Positions 1 to 11,319 of a stretch of 64,000 nucleotides of DNA are shown piece after piece. Below the pieces are notes generated by a model. The model saw nothing but the letters and a program-made list of their open reading frames with translations, made no database searches and had not been told where the DNA came from. The DNA is from Parelaphostrongylus tenuis (Eukaryota; Nematoda; Chromadorea; Rhabditida; Metastrongylidae). The translations under genes were made by a program, and so were the position numbers. Positions within the stretch are counted from its first letter, which is position 1. Each line of letters opens with the position of its first letter. The DNA is taken from positions 1 to 64,000 of the forward strand of contig JAHQIW010003919.1 of NCBI GenBank assembly GCA_019055375.1. The letters are read 5' to 3'.

Positions 1-28
1 ACAAATGCAAGATCTCGAAAACGTTCCA

Positions 29-62
29 TATATATATAGTATATATATATATATAGAATATA
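29..62. repeat. AT microsatellite
   Basis: An imperfect run of alternating T and A (TATATA with single G interruptions). Simple-sequence repeat; no function can be read from it. Confidence 0.8.
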
Positions 63-564
63 TGTATCTACATAATTTTTGATTCATTTCTAATTATTGT
101 ACAATACTCTTCATCTTATTATAAGTGATTGTAATCATTTACTTTTAGTTATTGTAAACAAGGCGATGAAACAGCTATAAATCGCAAAACTGCTAATCGC
201 TATTGCATTTTTAGTGTGAATGGTTGCTGATCGTTGTTGACTGATAATGATCGTCCAATTAATGATTGTAGAATAGATGTTTTGAGCATAAATGTTATAA
301 CGGCGGTGAAATTTTGAAAACACCAGTGAAGGAGGTGCGAGAAAATATATTTTGAGATGTTCTGAGGAAGTAAGTTTCGCTAAAGTGACCAAGCAAGCAC
401 GTAGTAAATGTAAACAGTATTTCGTTTAAGTAACTTTAGGTTTTGTGATCAAGTAAGCCACGTTTATCTGGATTGATATAATTGACTTCTTCATTTAGGA
501 TTCAGTTATTGAAGAGATTACGAGGTTGTCCCGAGAGAACTCCTATGGTCCTCTCTGTGACGGG

Positions 565-1170
565 CAGAAGTGTTAATCATTATTCGAAAGGCTTTGCTTT
601 TTGAAAAAGCTTTTTTGATTAGAGTTGTAAGAGATAGAAATAGATTTATGCTTTGCACCTCGCAAAGACAAAGCGCATTCTTTATTCTGATAGCAATCGC
701 TCGACAGAGTAAGTTTTCTGTGTTTCCAATGCCGTGCTCATTTTCTGGAAATATCGTTAGCAGAGAAAGTAAGGATAGAGTTTTACATTTCTATCGAGCT
801 TGTTTATCGACTGATCCATGAGGGTCGTGCTGAGTGGAGCCAACTGATAAGTGCCCTGGTGTGTTGGGCATGTGGATTGCAACTTGTATTTAATCGGGAT
901 TTTTTTCTGCTTTGAAAGAAAACTACATATGAAACGATTCACTAACAGACTACCAAAGGTTTTCTACACGTTTCATACATACTTTTGTGTCTGTCAGAGA
1001 AATATACGCTTGATAAAATGAGGACGCACGGCGGGTGCTGCACACACAATTTTTGTTCTGAATAACTATAGGCGTATATAGGAATGTGTTCTAAGTAAAC
1101 CCGCCTTACGTAGGGCTCTATTTCAGATAGCCTAAGCTTTCGTAATGCATTAGCCGAACACGAGTCCTAT
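565..1170. mobile_element. MITE-like TIR element, copy M1
   Basis: Non-coding element with long imperfect terminal inverted repeats. The left end (TGTTAATCATTATTCGAAAG at 571) matches the reverse complement of the right end (AAGCTTTCG... near 1135-1170). Same family and same genomic position as M4 at 49644-50414, from which it differs by many one-base insertions and by loss of part of the left arm. Internal shared block: a stretch reading GAGTTTTACATTTC near 779. No transposase; presumed non-autonomous. Confidence 0.6.
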
Positions 1171-2545
1171 GCAGAAGGCTGTACTTGTTCGAGCGACATG
1201 AGATCGGTTTTTTATGTATCGGCCGCAAATAGTTAAGAACCGGTAAAATTTTATGCAGCTGTGACATTATCATGCATTTGATTTCACAATACTAGCAAGG
1301 AGCGGGTTAAAGAACGTTGCGAATTGTCCCTCCCTTTGTGCACACAATGGAACGAGGATTGGTGTCCGAGAGTTTGGAGAGCTGAACGAAGGATGCGTTG
1401 TTTTCGGAACATGGTACGTAGCCTTCGTGTGAGAGAAGTAGGGATTTTTACAACTAAACCCAATTCTTTCTTCACTGATAACACTCGCTTGAAAAGGTTC
1501 CTCGACTATTACGTTTATCTTTTCATGCGATAAAACCTTCCTCCAAATACATCACTTTGGTATGTAAGTGCCGTCAAATGCCTTATGAAGTTGGAACAAC
1601 TGGCTAATTATCCCAAAAGGTAAACGTGAAATTCTTTCCGTTGTTAGGATGTAGTATGAAGTTCTTCAAAGATCAAAGGTCAATGGAGAGACTAGAATTT
1701 TTCGAGATATTAGATGATTCCTAACAGTCTAGAAAAAAGGTTCTGGTTCGGTAAACACAGACAAGGAACACGAGCATGCTCCACACATTGTGACTAGTAT
1801 CTCACGGAATTAGACAATGAAAAGTCGATTTCTGAAACAACCATGGGCGCGCCTTTTCAAGAATACGTTCATAGAGTGCCTAAAGTAGTACCGTACCTAT
1901 CGTACAGTAAAAACCTTGCTTAGATCAGAACTCTAGCTATCTAATACAAAAAGATCCACCATAAAATGGCAACTACCCACACCGACTGAAAGGACACTTA
2001 CTTTCTTTGTTAGCAGAAACGTAATATGAAGGTCTCCTCGTAATCAGAGAACTTAAATTGAAAATTAGCACTTCTAAAGCTACCGAAACTTGAGCGCCAA
2101 AGTTCGATAAAAATAAGTAAAAATCGAACTAAACGAAGAATTACCGAGAAAAATTTCACTGCATAAACAGATATAGAATGGGCTGAGAAGCCACTTAAGA
2201 TAACAAAATGGCCAGCTAACGAGTATAGAAACATGTGATTTCGGAACACTTCTCAGTCTCGTCGGAAGAGAGATTAGAAATAACACCGCGTGCAGCCAAA
2301 AAAACGACGGATCTGTGATACCTGCTGATCGAGAGATTAAAACTACACCCGTATCCACCACAAGAACAAGAAGTGATCCACGGACCTCCCTCTTTGAGGA
2401 ATCTCGCCCGCTTTAGTCGCGAGGGCACGTGGCACGTCCCCAGGTACTGGATAGGGGAATAAACGCGAATAAGAAGGGACCGTGTGTGCTTCCCAGAGAT
2501 GCAAGTGGAGTCAGGTGATGAGCGCCTCTGCTTTTTGCAGCGCCG

Positions 2546-2584
2546 ACTTGACCAAAAGCTATATTTCTAGGGGTCAAGGTCGGC
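2546..2584 (+). promoter_or_regulatory. Conserved hairpin in the RTE 5' leader
   Basis: GCCGACTTGACC at 2542-2553 pairs with GGTCAAGGTCGGC at 2572-2584 across a loop of about 18 nt, with one bulged base. The same hairpin is an uninterrupted 11-bp stem in copy D (30233-30273, minus strand) and a weaker one in copy E (52621-52661). Conservation across three copies suggests a structured leader RNA; its role is unknown. Confidence 0.55.
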
Positions 2585-2891
2585 TAAAAGCCTGCAACCA
2601 ATCGGCTGGGAATTACATGGGAGGCGGTTTGGGAGTCGCCTCCAACAAATAAGCTCCTCCCGCTCCTCCTAGAGAGACTGGCAAGTTACTCGTGAGTACC
2701 CAGCCCCCACGTTTAGAGCCTGGCAAGCTATACGTTGGGTATCAAAATGCCAAAAACAGTAACAAATATGGGCCTCATTTCCTTGAGCCCCGAAGGAGCC
2801 CCTGGTACCGGCAGCTCCAGGTAGGACAAGTACGAAGAGGCTGCTAAAATCTTAGAGCCAAACTAGGCTGCCAAGATCGAATCGGACTAAA

Positions 2892-3500
2892 ATGACGATG
2901 TGTACCTACAATGCAAGAACCTCTGCTCACGAATCCGCTGTAGAAGATCTATTGATTCAAGCAAGAAGAATAAGGTACAACGTCATTGGCCTAGCTGAGA
3001 TGAGAAGGCGCCATCTTTTCACGCTGTTTATGACACCGGAGAAGAACTGTTCCTTGGAACATGCGATAGCAGAGGTGTCGGCGACGTTGGCGTTCCTCGT
3101 TAAATCAAATATGACCGTAAACATCGATTCGTTTGAACAACTAACAACCCTTATCGGACAACTACGGTTGAGACGATGTGATTCTATGCCGGCTTTGACC
3201 ATCTTCGTTGCTTACGCACAAACATCAAGCTATGGCGAGAAGAAGTCTAGGCATTCTATGACCACAAAAAATTCTTCAGAGAAGATTGTACATTCTTCAA
3301 GGTCATTATCGGAGATTTTGATACAAAAATTGGATTTAAAAGAACGTCTGAAGTTACATTGGGACCCACGGACTAGAATGGAATGACAGGGGTGTGAGGC
3401 TACATGAGTTATCATGGCGACACAAACCATCCATGGTAAGTCACAAATTCAAAAGCCTCACTCTTAGCGATGGACGTTGGGAGTCTCCCAATGGAGAGTA
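2892..3500 (+). pseudogene. RTE endonuclease domain, N-terminal part (copy A)
   Basis: Apurinic-endonuclease-like (exonuclease-endonuclease-phosphatase fold) domain that nicks the target DNA for target-primed reverse transcription. It starts at ATG 2892, the same start as copy E at 52967. Frame 1 stays open for 164 residues. Visible motifs are TYNAR (metal-site Asn, residues 5-9), GLAEMR (catalytic Glu, about residue 36) and an altered AYAQTSS where YAPTSS is usual. A GDFDTK motif follows in another frame near 3311-3330, showing a frameshift. The domain is cut at 3500 by the antisense insertion; the SDH motif lies beyond it near 4800. Confidence 0.8.
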
Positions 3501-4700
3501 TCACCTGTATCACCTGTCGTCCCGTTGATCGTCGAGTGACTCGAGCGGGTACCAGCAACTCTTCCATTTTTCCCTATCGCGTGCAAGAGTAGCCCAGTGG
3601 GTCCTCCTTGCTCTAGGAATTCGCTGAGCATCATATCTTTCTTCCATCGCTTTCGTGAAGAAATCGGACCAACGGGTCAGTGGTCTTCCTTTAGAGCGCT
3701 TGACGTCCCGAGGAATCCAGTCGGTAACGGCTCTCGTCCATCGGTTGTCGTTGAAGCGCATCACGTGTCCGGCCCACCTTATTTTCGATATCCTGGCGTG
3801 TAGAACGGCGTCTCTGATTTTCGATCGTTGACGTAGGTCGGAAGTTCGGATCCTTTGTCTCATTTGCGAAATACGAGATACTCCTAGCATCGACCTTTCG
3901 ACTGCGCGTTCGATAACGGCAAGTGATCTTTCATCCTGCTTACGTAGCGACCAGGTTTCTGCTGCATACGTTAGGGCAGGGATAATTGTCGAGTCGAAAA
4001 GGTGGGCACGGAGTCGGATGTTCTTTGTCCTCTTCACTACATCTTCGATGCTCTTAAACGTTCCCCAAGCCGCTCGTTTCCTCCTGCTCAACTCTGGGGC
4101 TAGGTCGTTCATCATGTTGATTTCACGACCTAGATAGATGTAACTGGAGCATTCGGAAATTGTCGTTCCGTTGAGCGTGAATGGGGCATTAGAAACCCAT
4201 CCGTTCCTCATGAACATTGTTTTCGTTAGATTCAGTTGAAGACCGATCTTTCCACAGGCGTTATCGAAATCAGTCAACATTCGTTCCGCTTGGCTGATGT
4301 TTGGTGTTATGAGAACGATATCGTCAGCAAAGCGAAGATGGTTTAATTGTCGACCGTCAATTTTCACTCCCATTTCGTCCCATTCTAATGTTCGCATGAC
4401 GTTTTGTAGGGTGGCAGTGAATAGTTTTGGCGATATTGTATCGCCTTGTCGAACCCCTCTTCTTACGTCAATGGTGATATTGTTGTAGAATGGAGATATT
4501 CTGGTCGTGAAATCTTTATAAAGCTCACGAAGGATCATTATGTACCGAGTAGGGACGCCCTGGTTATCCAGAGCCTCTATAACCGCTTCTGTTTCCACTG
4601 AATCAAAGGCTTTTTTCAGAACGATAAAAAGTCGAGACAGAGTGGTTGTTTGTACTCTCGCGAAACTTCAATGAGTCTTGTGATCGTGTGGATGTTGGTC
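3501..4700 (-). mobile_element. RTE retrotransposon copy B, 5'-truncated, nested in copy A
   Basis: A 1200-bp antisense RTE insertion inside the endonuclease region of copy A. It is flanked by a near-perfect 17-bp target-site duplication (3484-3500 and 4701-4717, one mismatch). Its 3' end is a short tandem tail, on the minus strand two units of ACAGGTGAT. The 5' end lies in the RT domain at the codons for the HIHTITRLI block, so endonuclease and the first half of RT are missing. This is the best-preserved RT reading frame in the window and probably one of the younger insertions. Confidence 0.9.
3510..4598 (-). pseudogene. RTE reverse transcriptase, C-terminal part (copy B)
   Basis: An open frame of 362 codons starting at an internal GTG, so not a true start. 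It encodes the palm and thumb of an RTE-clade RT and the C-terminal domain. Motifs: RGVRQGDTISP (residues 47-57), the catalytic FADDIVLI (90-97), YLGREIN, then the C-terminal RWAGHVMR and ARRTHWATLARDR blocks typical of nematode RTE proteins. Just upstream the motif-A aspartate is changed: the codon reads GTT (Val) in FIVLKKAFDSV, where copy D has Asp. The stop codon (TGA, 3510-3512) lies in the first 3' tail repeat. Long and open, but not functional because of the truncation and the motif-A change. Confidence 0.9.
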
Positions 4701-4717
4701 TCTCCCTATGGAGAGTA

Positions 4718-5560
4718 CCATAACGAAGTAGACCACATTTTAGCAAATGGAAGGTGTTGCCTGACCGAATTCGCTGTTGTTTCTAGGTTACACACGAGAT
4801 CAGACCATCGCCTTATTCGCGCAACGTTCCGTTTTTCGCGGAGAGGAGAGAAAGCCGCCGAATTTGAGAAACGAAGCCCTTAAACTACTATAAACCGGGA
4901 TGTATTCAAATCATTAATCGGCTCCTGGGAGATGCCGTTGCCGACAACATCGCCGAAGAGTACGACCGGCTCGCTGAATATCTTCTCGTTAGCGCTTATG
5001 AATGTCGATAGTCCTAAGGTCACGAAGAGACACTTGTCTCCGCAGGACACTCGAGCTGATATGTCAACGTGGAATCGCACGAGCTACAGGCACCGAAACT
5101 TCACGTCCGAACAAGCGAAGCGCTGCAAAGAAGCGATAAAAGAAGACCTCAAAGAGTAGACTAAGAGCAGTCATGACAGAAGTCTGCGAAAGAGCTTTCG
5201 CAAAGCAAAGCGAGGCATTGCCAACTATAAGATCAAGATGATGCACTCCGACACCCTGACGGACACTTACAGCTTCGAGAAGGGCTATGGAGAAAATCAT
5301 CCATTAATACTGTTCGGATCTCTTCGCTAGCCATGTTCTCTTACCGTCATAGAAATTAAAAGGGGACAAATATGTCGCTCCACGGTCCTCCCTTCCGAAA
5401 TCCGACATGCTATATCGTCGGTGAAGAACAGAACAACACCCGGTCCAGACAGGATTAGACCAGAACAACTGAAGAACCTGCCGACAGTTCTTATCAACAC
5501 CTGGCTCGGCTCTTTACTCGCTAGTCTGTTAGAACAAGGTCCCTATTTAATGGGAATCCA
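4718..5560 (+). pseudogene. RTE endonuclease C-terminal part and linker (copy A)
   Basis: Continuation of the copy A endonuclease after the nested insertion. It reads YHNEVDHILAN and then RSDHRLIRATFRF, holding the catalytic SDH triad region (about 4795-4835). The segment that follows (about 4885-5450) is the inter-domain linker, matching copies D and E, with several frameshifts. Downstream the RT begins around 5560. Confidence 0.75.
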
Positions 5561-6636
5561 GTAAGACCGTATTGTTGTTTTAAAAAGGGAGACCTTCACG
5601 ACATAAGCAATTATCGCCCAATCTGCTTGCTGTCCGTTGTCTGTAAACTCTTTACTCGAGTCATCCTAAACAGGATGACAGAATACTGGACGAAGGACAG
5701 CCATGCGAACAAGCAGGGTTCCCAAAAGGATTTAGCACCATAGACCACATCCACACGATTACAAGACTCATTGGAGTTTCACGAAAGTACAAACATCCAC
5801 TCTGTCTCACTTTCATTGATCTGAAGAAAGCCTTGATTCAGTGGAAACGGAAGCGGTTATAGAGGCTCTGGATAACCAGGGCGTCCCTACTCGGTACAAA
5901 ATGATCCTTCGTGAGCTTTATGAAGATTTCACGACCAAAATATCTCCATTCCACAACAACATCACCATTGACGTAAAAGAGGGGTTTGACAAGGCGATAC
6001 AATTTCGCTCAAAACTATTCACTGCCAACCTACAAAACGTCATGCGAACATTAGAATGGGACGATATGGGAGCGAAAATTGATGGTCGACAATTGGAACA
6101 TCTTCGCTTTGCCGACGATATCGTTTTCATAACACCAAACATTCAGCCAAGCGGAACGAATGTTGACCGATTTCGATAACGCCTGTGGAAAGATTGGTCT
6201 TTAACTAAATCTAACGAAGACGATGTTATGAGGAACGGATGGGTTTTGAATGCTCCATTCACGTTTAACAGAACGACAATCTCCGTATGCTACTTTACGT
6301 CTATCTAGGTCGTGAAATCAACATGATGAAAGACCTAGCTCCAGAATTGAGCAGGAGAAAACGAGCGGCTTGGGGAACATTTAAGAGCATCGAGATGTAG
6401 CGAACAGGACTAAGAACATCCGACTCCGTGCCCACCTTTTCGACTTGACAATTATCCCTGCCCTAGTATGCAGCAGAAACCTGGTCGCTACGTAAGCAGG
6501 ATGAAAGATCACTTGGAGTTATCGAACGCGCAATCGAAAGGTCTATGCTAGGAGTATCCCGTATCTCGCAAATGAGAGAAAGTATCCGAAGTTCCGACCT
6601 ACGTCAAGATCGAAATTCAGAGACGCCGTTCTAATA
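5560..6636 (+). pseudogene. RTE reverse transcriptase (copy A)
   Basis: Degenerate RT. The upstream part encodes [11 protein letters not shown] and HIHTITRLIGVSR in broken frames, followed by LKKA at the motif-A region with a one-base loss (5822-5836). The longest open part is 5841-6179 with ILRELYEDFTTKISPFHNN and FADDIVFI. A frameshift near 6175 then moves the thumb region out of frame. Similarity ends at about 6636, short of the normal 3' tail, so the copy is 3'-truncated or deleted. Confidence 0.8.
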
Positions 6637-7463
6637 CTAATGTAGTAGCTTTTTAATGAAATCTCACTTTTCTGGAACCATAATTGATTTTACACCCCAC
6701 TCAGTGATCTTGAAGATGTTCATCCAAAATGATTCAGTTTCTGAACTAAAGAAATCGCTCAGAGAAGTAATCGAAAGTGTACTGGGACGAGTGACCATGG
6801 TCCCTTCCTACCACCCGCGTATACCATCAATACATGCTTGTACTTAATTAATGGAAACCATCTGAATACCTTTCTCAAATCATGAGCCCCAACCTTGATG
6901 CCGTTCGACGATTCATCCAAGAAGGAGTGACGTGAAATGCAGCTTATTTTTTGATTAAAACCACAGGAGAAATATGAGTGGTCATTGCAAAAAAAGTAAT
7001 GCTGGAGAATTAATGTACCGCTTTGAGAAAAAAAACTGATGGAACATTATAAGTAGAGATTAGGCAATCCGTAATTATGGCCAAATGTTTTCAAACTTAA
7101 CAAGTAAATCTGAACACCGATGAAAATATCGGTTTGCTAGTGAGGAAATGGATAGAAACAAAGGAACTTAGTGGAGAGAGAAACGATAATTTAGAATAAG
7201 GGAACAAGAAGGAATTTGGATTGGCCGCATAGTCATTTGTCTTATAGAGAGGCTTGCGAGAGGCTATAGATGAGTCCTCAGGTATCAGAGTTTTTTGTCT
7301 TATCAGGAATGTCGAACACTAACTGCCGGTGCTAGAGACATTGAGGAACTGATGAACCTAGGGCCAATATTGAAATCACAAACAAGCACTATTCAGTGCG
7401 GTAGTTGTCCATTATGAGGCGACAAATGGAAAACCCATCTCACACACTGGGCGAGAATTGTCA
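6637..7463. other. No recognisable gene
   Basis: AT-rich sequence between the broken 3' end of RTE copy A and MITE M2. It has no counterpart in segment copy 2, where it falls in a deletion. I see no coding potential beyond short chance frames. Confidence 0.5.
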
Positions 7464-7465
7464 AC

Positions 7466-8219
7466 AGGAGTGTTAGTTATCAATCAAAAGCATCGATTTC
7501 TGGCTGCAGCCCCACCTGACCGGTTTTTCAAATCACCCCTTTATAACGCTGTAAAACCCAAAATGAAATTGTATTTCACACGACCACAGTTCTTTCTTAT
7601 CTCTCGTAAATTTCGCTGGAGAAAAACATTTCCTTACAGTGCTAGCGGTCATTCAATAACACAGGTTTCAAAAATTCAGAAAGTATGTTTGCTTTTGGGA
7701 AAGCTGTTTTCATACGATGTAAGAGAAGGAATGGATTGTGCTTCACAGCGCGGCGGACAGGGCTCTATAATTATTACTTGACAGCGTACGTTTCGATCAA
7801 TCCATCGCTGCGCTTTTTTCGATCTATCTTTAGTGGGGAAGACAAGATCGAGTTTTACATTTTCGGCAAGCTTGTTTATCGACAAGTCTGTCGGACCAGG
7901 GTGAGGCTCGCTGATAGATGCCCTGCGCGTTGGATAAGTGGGATTGAACTTGTTACTTATCTGATAATTTTCTTCTGCACTTTGAAAGAAACTCCAGATA
8001 AAACGATTGACTCGGATACTGCGAATGTTCCGCTACAAGTCATGTGCTTTTCGAGCTTCCAGCGAATTATACGCCTGATGAAGTTGATAGCGAACGGCGA
8101 GTTTAAAACATAGTCACAATTCTGGATGCTACAGCGTCATAAGAGAGTCTTCTTTAAAACCACCTACATGGTGCTGTAGACCACAATTCTAAGCTTTTGA
8201 GTGATTGCTAACAATTACG
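7466..8219. mobile_element. MITE-like TIR element, copy M2
   Basis: About 750 bp with long imperfect terminal inverted repeats. The left end (AGGAGTGTTAGTTATCAATC, then GGCTGCAGCCCC and TTTATAACGCTGTA by 7551) mirrors the right end read in reverse complement (TGTTAGCAATCACTCAAAAGC, then CTACAGCACC, then TTATGACGCTGTAG). Arms are about 95 bp. The interior shares the GAGTTTTACATTTT block with M1 and M4. Non-coding. The right half alone is present in segment copy 2 (54960-55172). Confidence 0.7.
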
Positions 8220-9794
8220 GGAAAAGCCCCTGCACAGCAAGTGAGGTCGATTTTTATTTGTCGCTTCCAAGTAAGTAAGTACCTCTAACACTTTCAAGAA
8301 ACAGTATGGTTTTAAGTTCCCACTCTTCAGGCACCGAAAAGACGAACAAAATCGCAAATACTTGTGAAAGCTAAGAGGAAGAATTGTCAGTGGAGATGTT
8401 GAAGTTATGATACTGTTCCACTATTCTTCCACTAAATCGAAACTTGGACTCCAGAAAGTACGAGGAGTAAGCCTTCTAGAATGATGACTTTGAAGCAAGT
8501 TTGGATATCGTAGCACGGAAAAGTTTTGAACTGATGGCAGTGACGATTCTTTTAACGGAAATCCAAGCACTTTGATTCTAAATCGCTCAGATCTCAGTAC
8601 CCCTAGCACCACCTCTGGTCGCTCAAATTGCTGGAGAATCTTTCGTATTGAGTCAGAGCCATATATGAGCACAATTTTGTAGTGCATTCTGCTTCACACT
8701 CATTTCTACTGAATTCGTTATTCGTCCTTCACACACCACGAAACTGTACACATTAATATACTAAGTTGAGTTAAAAAGTCCCTTAACACCCGTAAATGTT
8801 CAAATTTTATGTTCGTTTCACACAATAAAGGTTATTGGAAATCTATTATATATTTTTTTTGGGTGACATCTGGGAGAGATGTGTTAATCTGTTTGCGCAC
8901 ACCTTGATTAGTGTTGTCAAGCAATTTTAATTTCCTTTATTGAATGAATTTGGTGTTTATTGCTCTAATGCGAAGACTAATGAGAAACTTTATCATTTAA
9001 TTCCTAGTATCTAAGGCATTAATCTAGATTGGGACGCTGGTCTTGCGTGCCATTTCTGCGATATCAAAATAACGAAGTAGTTTGAAAAATTTTCTGCGAA
9101 AAACCTACTTTTTTGATTGGCTTGGCTAGGATGTTTTCATCGCCATTTAGTTTCGCTTCGCCCACTGCATTAATTGCGGTGTTGCCGCACGTGACTCTGA
9201 TTTAATGTTCCATAAATGAATTTCTTTTGCAAATACGTGTATGAAAGCGATAACAAAAAAAAACAACTAATGTAAACTTACATGCAACCAGCACCTCCCC
9301 TTAGCGGCCTACATTTATGAATGAACTAGTTATGATAGTTAATGCTGAAAGGAGAATAAGTGATAACCAAACGTGATATAACATGTGCTATCAGTAAAGA
9401 CTATTTGATGAGGAATCATATCCACGCGGTCAATATTTTTAATTAAGCTATGAGCTCGTTAGGATAGATGAATACATTGGCATAATTTTTCGCGATGTTT
9501 TCCGACGCAGTGGAGGTTGAATGAAGTGATGTTCAACTTTCAGGATTTCAATTGCTAAGTGTCTCACTTGCTAGTGAAAGTTTTACAGTAGCGTAGTTCT
9601 TGCGTGGCCATGTGAAATCTTTCAGGATTTTAATTGCTAAGTGTATTTACTAGCTAAATTAATGTTTCACAGTAGCAAAGTGACCCACGATCTTTTGGTT
9701 CCTGAAGTCTCGGTTTTCAATTTCACGAGCTGCCATTCAAGACGTTCACTACAGTTACGGCTTGTTCTTGCTAGATATTCAATCTGTATCATTT

Positions 9795-10150
9795 GGCTGC
9801 TATAGATTAGTCGAATGGCTCAAACACAGCTGGCTAAACTTTTTTTCTCGTTTGTCGAGCGCAAGAGTAATTCAGTAAGCCCTCTCCTCGCTGTAAGGAT
9901 TCGTAAAGCAATTTTTTTCAAGGCGTTTTCTCAGAAATTGAACTATGGGAATGATGGTATTCTGTTTCGCACATTCTTCCTACGTAGCCGTAATGTGGGC
10001 ACGGATTAGAACAACAAGACTCGTTTAGACGATAAAGTGGCCACGGAAGCGAGAGTTCCTTGCTCCCTTCACTACATCCTCTTTGCCCTTGAACATTCTC
10101 TAAGCTACTCGCTTTCTCCTGTTCGTCTCTGGATTCATTCAAGTCACTTA
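9795..10150 (-). mobile_element. Old RTE relic H1
   Basis: Degraded antisense fragment of an RTE C-terminal region. It retains CGCAAGAGTAATTCAGTAAG and a later block GATAAAGTGGCCACGGAAG...CTCCCTTCACTACATC, which align with the end of the copy B coding sequence after internal deletions. The same relic occurs in segment copy 2 at 57085-57430, so it predates the duplication. Confidence 0.6.
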
Positions 10151-10345
10151 GCACACGGGCTTACCGACTTGAATAAACGTTTTGAAGCTGCAAGTATTCA
10201 CAGTGTTAAGGAAAATGAAGCATTTAAGATCTATTCAAAAGTTCGACTTTCCATAATCTTCGGCATAATTGATTGAGATATGGAAATCGAGAAAAACTTA
10301 TCTTGTTTAGCTGACGCGACGTTGGTAAAATAGTCGCAGCAATTC

Positions 10346-10380
10346 GGCTGACGTTTCAGCGACCCGCCTTCTTCAGAGCC
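10346..10380 (-). ncRNA. Hammerhead ribozyme motif (P1, 3' arm)
   Basis: On the minus strand: GGCT, core CTGAAGA, a GGCG-type stem II, then TGAAAC, GTC and AGCC. GGCT and AGCC form stem I. Stem III is only the ACGU palindrome, as described for PLE hammerheads, which are thought to act as dimers. The last stem II base is changed (C to T). Confidence 0.7.
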
Positions 10381-11319
10381 TGGGCGTATGTAGTATTAGT
10401 CTATTTGAATGTTTCGGAGTATATTTTTTATATGTTGCCTAGGTCAGGTTAAAAGATCAAACGAAGAAAGGGCGCGAGATCTCGCGTGATGGTGACGCAC
10501 TCGTCCTTCCGGTTCATTTCGGAGTTTTGAGCTCTTACCCAATATGCCTCAAGAGTTTTGCGCGTGGATGTTTTTGATCACTGCGTTAGGATTGTGACCG
10601 TCACATCAGAATCCTTGTTGTTGTGTTTTTGTGTCCTATGTAAACCTAAAGGTTTGGTCTAATCTAATTTAGACTTACTATCTAGATGTTCTTTTATGCG
10701 GATGAAAAGTGGTCTACCTGTTTCGCTTATATATTCTTCCCGCATGTATTGCATGTTAGTAACTTAATTGTGCTCGATCTGATACAATCCCCTCTTTTCG
10801 GTTAGGGCAGATCATACAGTTTTTTGTATTGCACAGTCAATCATAAAGTCTATTGCGGATCAGCTGATGGCGTAGGATGGGAGGTGGGTTTTTAATAACT
10901 ACCACGAAATTTTCGAGACCGAATCTTCTTAGGCACCTTTTAACTGCGCTACTACTTCCGTTTGATATGAATGGCAGTTTAAAGGGAACTCTATTCAGGT
11001 GTGGAATATTGTTCTTTCAGGACTTGATTCTACTTTTTGGATATTCCCAAGTAACAAATGTTTTGTAGTCGTTGGAAATGGCAATTTTTCGGCCCAAGTT
11101 TAACGATTCGTTCCTTTCCTCTTCTCCTGTGCACACATTTTTAGTCGTTCGAAACATGTTTTTAACTAGCGATTTTTTCACGTGTGAAGGATGAGAGGAA
11201 AGATAATTGACCAAAATTTTTTTGTCGCTTGGTTTTTGATATGACCAAATTTTTTTGTCGCTTGGTTTTTTAAAACAATTTTGTACCATAACCACTCCCC
11301 AAAAGCTTTACTTGGATGA

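Larger units (their letters stand above)
2385..6636 (+). mobile_element. RTE-type non-LTR retrotransposon, copy A (interrupted)
   Basis: A degenerate RTE element in sense orientation, split by another RTE copy at 3501-4700. The 5' leader starts near the CCTCCCTCTTTGAGG hairpin at 2391 and has a second hairpin at 2542-2584. The endonuclease opens at ATG 2892 and resumes after the insertion at 4718. The linker covers about 4885-5560 and the RT about 5560-6636. The RT reads best at 5841-6179, with the palm motif FADDIVFI near 6110-6133. Frameshifts and stops are frequent. The 3' end is lost at about 6636, where similarity to copy B stops in the C-terminal domain. The element makes its DNA copy at a nicked target using its own RT; this copy cannot do so. 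Confidence 0.85.
82..10290 (+). repeat. Composite repeat segment, copy 1
   Basis: This stretch has a diverged second copy in the same orientation at about 49157-57566. Colinear blocks seen by eye: 82-545 with 49157-49640; the MITE at 565-1170 with 49644-50414; 1560-2380 with 51700-52460; the RTE copy from 2385 with the one from 52460; and 8010-10290 with 54960-57566. Copy 1 carries an antisense RTE insertion at 3501-4700 that copy 2 lacks. It also keeps 6080-8005, which copy 2 has lost. It could be a segmental duplication or two insertions of a large composite transposable unit; the shared RTE and MITE junctions favour duplication. Confidence 0.75.

Noticed and set aside
4297..4488. Plus-strand frames across RTE copy B and similar antisense frames at 3597, 27186 and 51184
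   Set aside because: Shadows of the antisense RT coding sequence.
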